Below, in pieces: positions 1-7,123 of a stretch of 15,763 bases of DNA. The position numbers and the translations under genes are program-made. This DNA is from Bacteroidota bacterium (GTDB lineage: Bacteria > Bacteroidota > Bacteroidia > Chitinophagales > JADJOU01), in NCBI GenBank assembly GCA_016713645.1, contig JADJOU010000039.1, positions 1-15,763 on the forward strand, read 5' to 3'. The notes beneath the pieces are model-generated. The model had not been told where the DNA came from and made no database searches. It saw only the letters and a list, made by a program, of their open reading frames with translations. Each line of letters opens with the position of its first letter. Position 1 is the stretch's first letter.

Positions 1-1880
1 TTAAAATAAGTCTTCACGAATCAAAACTGCTGCATCCCACTCCATCCGCTTATACCGCTCTTTTTCACTCTTTTGACTTCATCAATTCCTCGCCACGATC
101 GATGATTTTCCTTCATGCATCAAAAATGATTTCATCCGCATGTTGAATCGTAGTGAGTCGATGTGCTATAATAATACAGGTGCGGTCTACCATAATTTTC
201 TGTATAGCTTCTTGCACCCACTTCTCATTCTCAGCATCCAATGCCGCTGTCGCCTCATCCAATATCAGAATAGGTGGATTCTTATAAACTGCCCTAGCTA
301 TCGTCATTCGCTGCCGTTCCCCCTCCACTCCAATTTCTCCGCCGCGCTCGACGACCACTTCTTCATATTGTTCGGCAATTTGAAATATAGCCATCTGCAA
401 TGCCGTCTTCGCCGCTTCCCTTTATTTGCTCGTATTGAACAGTCTCTGAGCCAAAGCCAATATTGCTTTTGACCGTATCATTGAATAAAATCGCCTCCTG
501 ACTTACGATACCCATGAGCTTGCGCAAATTATCTATTTTTATTTCCTTGATATTGATTCCATCAATTAAAATTTCCTCGCAATCGATATCATAAAATCTC
601 GGGAGCAATCCACCAAAGTGCTCTTTCCCCGCCTAACTGCCCACCAAACCTACCACTTTTCCTCGTTTGATCTCCCCCAATGAAATATTCTTCAATACTT
701 TTCGCTTGCCTTTATAGTATAGCCGAATTCTGCCTGCTTAAATACAATGGACCCTTAAAACCGAGTATCTCCCTTAGCATTTGCATGTTCCTGTATTGAT
801 TGGGAATTCTGCAGAAATTGACTCACGCGCTCATAACTCGCCAAGCCTTTTGAATATCATAGAATGCATTTGAAAACTTTTCGCCGGAGAGATGAGTTGG
901 GAAAACACAATCATATAGGCGATGAAGCGCTCTGCATTCAATAGATTGGACTCAAAATCAAATAAACTCCAAAAACCAGCGATGCGCCAAAACCACATCA
1001 CAAACAGACAATGATGATGGCTAAAAACTCCGTCAACGGGAGGATAAATCTCTTCGTCTATTGACGCGATTAAACGTATTGAAATAAGATTGATTGTCCT
1101 TTCTAAATTTTTCTCTTTGATATTCTTGTGCATTGAAACCCAAGTAAAATCATCTTTAAACCCAAGGATACTCTCAGTATCAATAATCGCGGTGAGTTTG
1201 CTAATCGTCTGCTGTCCTTCAGAACTCTCTCTTTAACGTCTTGCCAACTATCAATAAAAAAGCTGTGAAAACAATCATCAATAAAACAAACCTGTTTCAA
1301 GATCAATCGGGTGAACAACATATAAGAGAGATAAGCGAAGATCGTAATGGGTGAGACGATAATGGCCTCTAAAAGGCTCATCAATCCCGTCTGAATTTCT
1401 TTGAGGTCAGACGTCATCTTGGTGATGATTTTCCCCTTTTGCTGTGCTGATGCGAGAATCCCAAAGGCTTGCCCATCAATTTATCAAACATCGTCTATTC
1501 AATATCGCGCACTACGCCATTCTTAACGGGAGCGAGGGAACACGCCGCGGCATATCAAAAGTTTTTGTAAAACACAAAGGGCAACTTCAAAACAAAATAA
1601 AACCAAAGCAGCACTTCTTTCCATGCTCGATGATTTGTTGTGAAAGTGCATAATAAAATATTCATTGAGGTAAGTGGTGGATAAAGCAAATACAGGAGCT
1701 TTTGTATGCCAAGGGCATTTTGTCAAATATCAATTGCAAAAAAGGGACAATCATAATCAAGCTCACCAATGAAAACAAGACCGTGATAATGCTAAATATT
1801 GAACAAGACTTGACTTCGATAGGGTCAAAACGTTATTTTACACTGAGAAGATATCATGAATTGATCACGCTATTGGCCAT
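1..1880 (-). CDS. MsbA-like ABC exporter (fused TMD-NBD), heavily frameshifted
   Basis: Half-transporter of the lipid A / multidrug exporter (MsbA-like) family; it would sit in the inner membrane as a homodimer and move lipid-linked substrates using ATP. Only fragments are open, but joined across frames they give a full-length protein of about 620 residues. The N-terminal membrane segment includes SLIMIVPFLQLIFDK (about 1770-1740). Middle transmembrane pieces lie at about 1400-830 (MTSDLKEIQTGLMSLLEAII; ERFIAYMIVFSQLISPAKSF). A degraded Walker A region lies at about 617-645, the Q-loop GIVSQEAILFND at about 480-515, the Walker B LILDEATAALD at about 235-270, and the H-loop IIIAHRL at about 150-175. 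The C-terminus ends ...WDAAVLIREDLF with TAA at 3-1. The signature motif is distorted by three inserted bases. Start chosen: ATG 1880-1878, overlapping the asd stop, so it is probably translationally coupled and transcribed with asd. The many breaks are more likely sequencing errors than decay. The substrate cannot be told from sequence. Confidence 0.85.
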
Positions 1881-2844
1881 TAAATACCCGCAATTTGAAC
1901 TGCATTGGTTGCTGCGCCTTTGCGCAGATTATCCGAGACAATCCACAAACCTGATGGTATTCGGTTGGGTAAAATCTCTTCTAATCTCGCCGACAAATGA
2001 TTATCCTTATCATGCGCCAAAATCGGCATAGGATATATTTGATGCGCAATATCGTCTTGCACGAAAATTCCCTTTGTTGCCTCTAAAGCTTCTACCACCT
2101 TATTTAAATCCACTTCTTGTTCAAACTCAATACTACACTCTCTGAACGTCCGCTGACTACTGGCACAACAACTGCGGTGGCAGTACCTTAATGGATCTAT
2201 CGCGCATGATTTTGATGTTTCAAAACCATTTTCATCTCTTCCTTGGTATAGCCATTATCCATAAATACATCGATTTGTGGAATGAGATTTTGATCGATTT
2301 GATATTTATAGGCCATCTCGCCTAGTATATTCTCGCGCTCGTTATTCATTTGTGCAACGGCATTTGCACCTGTTCCCGTAACCGATTGATAGGTTGAAAC
2401 CACCACTCTTTTTTTTTTATACAATTCATGCAATGGCTGTAAAACCTGCACCATTTGAATGGTCGAACAATTTGGATTGGCAATGATTTTATCTTCTTTT
2501 GTCAATACATCCGCATTGATTTCAGGAACGACCAATTTGTGATTGGGGCTCATTCTCCAGGCGGATGAATTGTCTATAACCGTCGTTCCAACGGCTGCAA
2601 AGAGCGGCGCCTTTTCCAATGAAATATCTCCACCAGCAGAGAACAAAGCAATTTGCGGTTTTTGTTGAATCGCATCTTCCATGGAGAGAATATTCCACGA
2701 CTTATTCTTCCATTGAATTGTCTTACCTACACTGCGCTCTGAAGCTACAGGTAAAAGTTCAGTCACTGGAAAATTTCGCTCTTCCAATACTTGCAGCATT
2801 TTTGTTCCTACAAGTCCTGTTGCGCCGACGAGTGCTAGTTTCAT
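1880..2844 (-). CDS. asd: Aspartate-semialdehyde dehydrogenase (frameshifted near the C-terminal third)
   Basis: NADPH-dependent reduction of L-aspartyl phosphate to aspartate semialdehyde, the branch point to lysine/diaminopimelate, threonine and methionine; cytoplasmic. ATG at 2844-2842 gives MKLALVGATGLVGTKMLQVL, the Rossmann glycine motif at the extreme N-terminus; in-frame codons further upstream run into the terminator and were rejected. Later motifs are ALFSAGGDISLE, GTTVIDNSSAWRM, the active-site loop IIANPNCSTIQMV with the catalytic Cys, STYQSVTGTG, and EMAYKYQIDQN. The frame breaks near 2205 and again near 2135; the remainder resumes as DLNKVVEALEATKGI and ends SDNLRKGAATNAVQIAGI with TAA at 1882-1880. 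Reconstructed length is about 322 residues, slightly short of the usual 328-330. In the joined frame the usual GHSE motif reads GRSE (codon 2148-2146), so the catalytic His appears as Arg, possibly a base error. The gene is followed directly by the ABC exporter. Confidence 0.93.
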
Positions 2845-2863
2845 ATCTAAAAAATAATTGACG

Positions 2864-2871
2864 CGAAAGTA
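2864..2871 (-). promoter_or_regulatory. Candidate -7 box of the asd promoter
   Basis: On the minus strand the sequence reads TACTTTCG, one mismatch from the Bacteroidota -7 consensus TAnnTTTG, 20 bases before the asd ATG. No convincing -33 TTTG is visible. It lies between the tRNA terminator and asd, where a promoter is needed. A similar TATTTTCGCG occurs upstream of the tRNA at 3064-3055. Confidence 0.35.
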
Positions 2872-2905
2872 ATGAAAACTGCGGGAATTTGGCGATAAAC
2901 CACAT

Positions 2906-2938
2906 AAAAAAAGCGCATCCTTATATGAATGCGCTTTT
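2906..2938 (-). terminator. Rho-independent terminator downstream of tRNA-Arg
   Basis: Perfect 10-bp inverted repeat (AAAAGCGCAT at 2909-2918 with ATGCGCTTTT at 2929-2938) around a 10-base loop. On the minus strand the stem is followed by a run of seven T (2912-2906). It begins 5 bases past the tRNA 3' end, so it most likely ends the tRNA transcript and insulates asd. The stem is symmetrical, but the other strand lacks an equally long T run. Confidence 0.8.
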
Positions 2939-2942
2939 AAAG

Positions 2943-3016
2943 TGACCCCGGAGGGATTCAAACCCCCAACCCTCAGAGCCGAAATCTGATATTCTATTCA
3001 ATTGAACTACGGAGCC
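2943..3016 (-). tRNA. tRNA-Arg (anticodon TCG)
   Basis: A 74-base cloverleaf on the minus strand. Acceptor stem GGCTCCG pairs with CGGGGTC (two G-U pairs), discriminator A at 2943. D-stem GTTC/GAAT; anticodon stem TCAGA/TCTGA with loop TTTCGGC giving anticodon TCG (decodes CGA and, by wobble, other CGN codons); five-base variable loop; T-stem GGGGG/CCCTC with loop TTTGAAT. CCA is not encoded. The D-loop reads AATTGAATA, so the usually invariant G18-G19 pair appears as GA; this may be a base error or a real variant. A possible -7-like TATTTTCG lies at 3064-3057. Confidence 0.93.
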
Positions 3017-3195
3017 TCTTCGTATCATGATATATCTACCATGTTCGATTGGGTCGCGAAAATAGGGATTTTAAAGAAATCCTTCAATTTATTTTTCTTC
3101 TTTCCATGCTACTACAAGCCTTTTTCATCGAGATTCAATTTAATATTTGATGGAATCGCTCCTTCTTTAAAATATATAATTAAAATTCGCATTCT

Positions 3196-6083
3196 ATGAG
3201 ATTGGGCATTTTCGTTTTATTGATTTTATGCGTTGGGCGTTTATTTGCACAACATCCCAATTTTTATTCAATCAATGATGAAAATGGTCTCCCTGTCAAT
3301 GAAGTCTATCAAGTGATTCAGGACAAAAAGGGATTTATATGGATTGGCTGCGATATTGGTTTGTTTCGTTATGATGGATTTAAATTCAAAGTATATAAAA
3401 ATGATAAGCAAAATGGCAGGAGCATTTCTTCTATCCAAATCGATGATCAAGACCAGATTTGGTGTCGAAATTTTACAGGACAAAATTTCATCGTCCGAGA
3501 CGATTCACTCCACTTGCTTTATAGCTCTTCAATAAAAAATACCAGCCATAATAATTTTATCGTTGATAAGAAAAAAGTGCTTGGATCTTTGATGGAAATT
3601 CCTTTAAAAATGTGCTTCAAGATGGTAAGATTGTAAATGAAATCCAAGCGACTGAAAATCCCTCTGAAAGGCCGCTGATTACTTTTTTATACTACAACAA
3701 CCACTCTATTTACTATTTTATAAAACCCGGTCGCTTATACAAAATCGACCTCACCAATAACGAACGTCTACTGATTAAAATCCTTGATTCAATCAATCTG
3801 GAATCAGGGTACTTTTTTATTCGCTCAGACTCATTGTATCTACTCAATTACTCCAACACACATGACAAATACGAGATTCTCAAGGTGATTCAAAACAAAC
3901 TCAGTCATTTAAAATCATTGCATTTTGATAAGAAGCAAGTAAGGATTTATGAATTTCTCAACAAATCAAATCATACAGAGTGGATCTGCACTTCGAATGG
4001 CGTTTACATTTTAGATAGCAACTTGAATATTCATTCCAAACCGCTATTTCCTGGAAAAAATATCAGTTATGTCTATAGAGATCGAGAGGGTTTGTTTTGG
4101 TTTACCTCACTCCAAGATGGTATTTTTGTTATTCCTTCTTTAGATATTATTCGATATGATTTTCAAAACTCCCGATTGACTGAAGACAATTTAACTGCAC
4201 TATCTATTTACGACAAGAAAAGTGTGATACTAGGCACTCATTCAGGCAATTTATTTAAGTTAGATCAAGCAACCAAAGAGATTACAAAACTGAATTATCC
4301 TCCTATCAAGACAATTAGCACGAAAAAAATTTACAACCAATTTCCTAACTTATATGTATCCCATGGTCCATTGACATGGCTAGACGCCACTAAAAATAAA
4401 GTGAAGCATTTCCTATTTTACAATATTCGCGACCTCATTGAATACAGGGATAGTTTTATTTTTATTTACCCAGAAAATATACATATCATCGCTAAAAAGG
4501 CAGTTGAAAACGGGTTGCGAAATAATTCAAGGATTATAATTCCATTCGGTGGGCGAGACTTACTATGGCACAAAGGAGAAGTGATTCTCAGTCTCAATGG
4601 AGGTACTTTTTCCTATAGCAATGGACAAGTCAAAGAAATCAAATTTAATGGAGAATCCATTTTTGCAACCTCTATGTCTTCTGACAGCAATCGATTATTC
4701 ATTGGGACACTCAGTCATGGAATATTAGAATATACCGCCAATAAAAAACTAGTTAAATTCAATCATGTTTTGGGATTGAAAGAAAACGAAATAAAATTAT
4801 TGAATTTTGATGGTGAAAATTTATGGATATGCACCAATCTATCATTATATCGATTCAATATACTATCCAACACCCTAGTCAATATTTCCAAATCCTATGG
4901 AATCAGCGGAAAAAACATCAGTTCTATTCAATGTGATGAAAATAAAATTTACTTAGCCACTTATAAAGGACTTATCGAATTTCCTCGAAATATTTCTAGG
5001 GATAATCCTGTTGCTCCCAATACTTTTATCGATTATATTCACTACCAAAATAAAAAATTATCCCCAGCAAAGGTTATTGAACTTCCAAGCGACAATAGCA
5101 ATTTGGCAATTGGATTAATCTCTACCTCTCTTAGAAGCAAGGGGAATTATCAATACAAATACCGTTTATTGGGGCTTGATTCTAATTGGATAAACATTGA
5201 AGCCAGTCACAGTGAAATCGTTTACTCTTCTATTCCACCTGGAAGCTTTTTATTTCAAGCTAAAGCAATCAACGAAAATGAAATTGAGGGAAATCTCGTT
5301 GAAATATCCATTCACGTTGACAAGTTTTTTGTACAATGAATGGTGGTTCTATTTAATTATTTCTATTTGCGTCATATCCATATTTGCTCTATTATTTGTT
5401 ATAAGAATTCGCTTCTTGAAACAAAGAGCCATAAGTGACAATATCCTTCAAGAATCTCAATTGACTGCCCTTAAGGCGCAAATGAATCCGCACTTCATAT
5501 ACAATGCCCTGAACTCGATTCAGGAGTTTATAATTAAAATGATATCAAAAATTCAAACTTTTATTTGAGCAAATTCAGCCACCTGATGCGAAAAGTACTA
5601 GATGCATCAGGGCGCGATAAAATAGACTTGCAGCAAGAAATTGAATTATTAGAGCATTATTTAGAACTAGAAAAACTTCGATTTGGCGATGACTTTACAT
5701 TCAAAATCATCATTGATTCAAATGTTGAACCTGCCTTTATACAAATCCCTCCCTTGATTATTCAACCATTTATAGAAAATGCCATTAAACACGGTCTTTT
5801 GCACAAGAAGGGCATTAAAACGCTCCTCATTCATTTTGAATACCAGGAATGGTTAAAATGCACGATTACAGATAATGGCGTTGGAAGAATCCGCTCTGAA
5901 GAAATTCAAAACAGAAACATCGTCCAAAAGTCCTCGTTTGCCACAAAGGCGACTGAAAAGCGTATCGCCCTATTGAATAAATACTCCGATAAAAAATTCA
6001 ACCTGCAAATAATTGATTTATACGAAGACCAAATTCCTAGTGGGACCAAAGTGATTATTGATTTCCCTGTAGACGGTTTGTGA
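3196..6083 (+). CDS. Sensor histidine kinase, beta-propeller / Y_Y_Y / LytS-type (three frameshifts)
   Basis: Membrane sensor kinase of the Bacteroidota propeller class, about 960 residues when joined. Order: signal peptide ending LFAQ (1-19); a periplasmic propeller of two-component-regulator repeats, for example NGLPVNEVYQVIQDKKGFIW (about 31-50) and later ISYVYRDREGLFWFTSLQDG; a Y_Y_Y domain (YQYKYRLLGLDSNWINIE); one transmembrane helix (WWFYLIISICVISIFALLF, about 5340-5400); then a His_kinase domain with LKAQMNPHFIYNALNSIQEF, whose His codon is 5491-5493; and an ATPase domain with N-box NAIKHGL and G-box ITDNGVGR. Frame breaks: about 3571-3581 (continuing as WIFDGNSFKNVLQDG), 5331 (an extra G after TTTTTT; the frame should read DKFFYNEWW), and 5536-5539 (AAAA where AAAAA restores KNDIKNSNFYLSKFSHL). 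All functional motifs survive, so the breaks are probably sequencing errors. The cognate regulator follows after 65 bases. The ligand is unknown; the propeller class is best known for glycan sensing, but no sugar-utilisation genes are nearby. Confidence 0.9.
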
Positions 6084-6134
6084 ACTCAAAATGGTATTTC
6101 ATGAATTTTTCTATAATATCCCTATTTGCCTTTA

Positions 6135-6142
6135 TACTTTTG
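6135..6142 (+). promoter_or_regulatory. Candidate -7 box in front of the response regulator
   Basis: TACTTTTG is a perfect match to the Bacteroidota -7 consensus TAnnTTTG. It ends 6 bases before the regulator ATG, so transcription would begin at or next to the start codon (a near-leaderless message). No good -33 element is seen. The regulator could equally be transcribed only with the kinase. Confidence 0.35.
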
Positions 6143-6148
6143 TGAAAT

Positions 6149-6910
6149 ATGAGTGAAGCGACAATACCTTTGAGATGCATAATTATTGATGATGAATCCA
6201 ACGCAAGAAATACCCTTGCTTCGTTTTTAAATGAATATTGCAAGAACATTGAAATCATTGCTATGGCATCCAATGTGCCTGAAGGCGTATTGGCCATTAA
6301 CAAACTTCAACCAGATCTTGTATTTCTCGACATCGAAATGCCCGAGTACAATGGATTTGAATTATTCAATTTTATTCAGAAAATTAACTTCGAAATCATA
6401 TTTGTAACGGCCTATAGTGAATATGCCATACGTGCATTTGAAGTGTCAGCCATCGACTACCTTCTGAAACCCTTAGAAATTGAATCCCTTCAAAAAGCTA
6501 TCGAAAAGGTTGTCACCAAAAAACACCACTACAATATTCAAGAGCGCTTGCCCATTCTCAAAGATGCTATCAATCGCGAAGAAATAAAAAAAATTGCTCT
6601 ACCAATGTTAGATGGTTTGCTCTTTGTAGAAGTAGATAAAATTATCCTTCTAGAAGCAGACGGATCTTATACAAGCCTCATCCTCTCTGATGGTTCCAAA
6701 CTATACGTAAGTAAAAAATTAAAATTCTTCGAAGAGATTCTTCAAAACCGCAATAATTTCTTCCGCACCCATCGCTCTTTCTTAATCAATATCAACTTTA
6801 TCAAAAAATTCTTAAAGGGAGAGAACAATATCATCATGGACAATGATTTTGTCGTTGCACTCGCTAGAGAGCGCAGACAAGAATTCGACGCCTTACTCAG
6901 CAGTATTTAA
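6149..6910 (+). CDS. LytTR-family response regulator
   Basis: Cytoplasmic DNA-binding response regulator of 253 residues, intact. The N-terminal receiver domain (about 9-125) has the acidic pair IIIDDE (14-16), the phospho-acceptor Asp in VFLDIEMP (residue 61), the switch Thr in VTAYS (87) and the Lys in YLLKPL (107). The C-terminal LytTR domain (about 150-253) has the family pattern: IILLEADGSYTSLILSDG, then a strand with KLYVSKKLKFFEEIL, then FFRTHRSFLININFIKKF. Length is typical of the AlgR/LytR class. ATG at 6149 puts the receiver domain at the usual distance from the N-terminus. It follows the LytS-type kinase directly, which is the standard pairing. The likely target is the next gene: phased 9-bp repeats matching the LytTR site consensus lie at 7033-7062. 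LytTR family assignment is firm; the target is inference. Confidence 0.96.
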   Translation: MSEATIPLRCIIIDDESNARNTLASFLNEYCKNIEIIAMASNVPEGVLAINKLQPDLVFLDIEMPEYNGFELFNFIQKINFEIIFVTAYSEYAIRAFEVSAIDYLLKPLEIESLQKAIEKVVTKKHHYNIQERLPILKDAINREEIKKIALPMLDGLLFVEVDKIILLEADGSYTSLILSDGSKLYVSKKLKFFEEILQNRNNFFRTHRSFLININFIKKFLKGENNIIMDNDFVVALARERRQEFDALLSSI

Positions 6911-7011
6911 TCTGACTTCAATAATCCACCTAAATCCTGAGCAAGATGCCCAGTGCTTTTGTGTTTAATCTATATAACCTTTTCAATCATAATAAAATTG
7001 ATAACCAATTT

Positions 7012-7062
7012 ACCGAGTTGATTCAATTTTTTACCGTTTATAAATCGAAACAAACCATTTAT
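7012..7062 (+). promoter_or_regulatory. Candidate LytTR operator: phased 21-bp direct repeats
   Basis: Two 9-mers, ACCGTTTAT (7033-7041) and ACCATTTAT (7054-7062), are separated by exactly 12 bases. The first matches the known LytTR half-site pattern [TA][AC][CA]GTTN[AG][TG] at all positions, the second at 8 of 9; 12-13 base spacing is the known arrangement for this family. Similarity extends past the 9-mers (12 of 15 bases identical). A weaker copy, ACCGAGTTG (7012-7020), lies exactly 21 bases upstream of the first, so all three are on one helical face. The core pair sits about 46-75 bases before the predicted transcription start of the secreted protein, an activator-type position. No binding is proven. 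Confidence 0.6.
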
Positions 7063-7095
7063 GAATCCACATATAAATCGCATGTGATTATAAAA

Positions 7096-7103
7096 TACGT
7101 TTG
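7096..7103 (+). promoter_or_regulatory. -7 box of the secreted-protein promoter
   Basis: TACGTTTG matches the Bacteroidota -7 consensus TAnnTTTG exactly, 20 bases before the ATG at 7124, giving a short 5' leader of about 16 bases. There is no recognisable -33 TTTG at the expected distance, which fits a promoter that depends on an activator such as the LytTR regulator bound at 7033-7062. Confidence 0.55.
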
Positions 7104-7123
7104 CACCATAAAAATAATAGTAC

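Noticed and set aside
140..472. Plus-strand open frame of 110 codons
   Set aside because: Antisense to the ABC exporter ATPase domain (Walker B and H-loop), which is clearly coding on the other strand.
1702..2031. Plus-strand open frame of 109 codons
   Set aside because: It is antisense to the N-terminus of the ABC exporter and the C-terminus of asd, both recognisable on the minus strand.
3150..3165. TAATATTTG upstream of the sensor kinase as a -7 box
   Set aside because: The spacing inside the motif is three bases instead of two, and no -33 element is present, so it is not a proper match.
5536..5540. Programmed frameshift joining the kinase halves
   Set aside because: The site is only AAAA with no slippery heptamer or downstream structure that I can see, and the same kind of one-base loss recurs in unrelated genes.
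7072..7080. Third TATAAATCG copy as part of the LytTR operator
   Set aside because: It repeats sequence found at 7039-7047 but is out of the 21-base phase and does not match the LytTR half-site pattern, so it was left out of the operator call.
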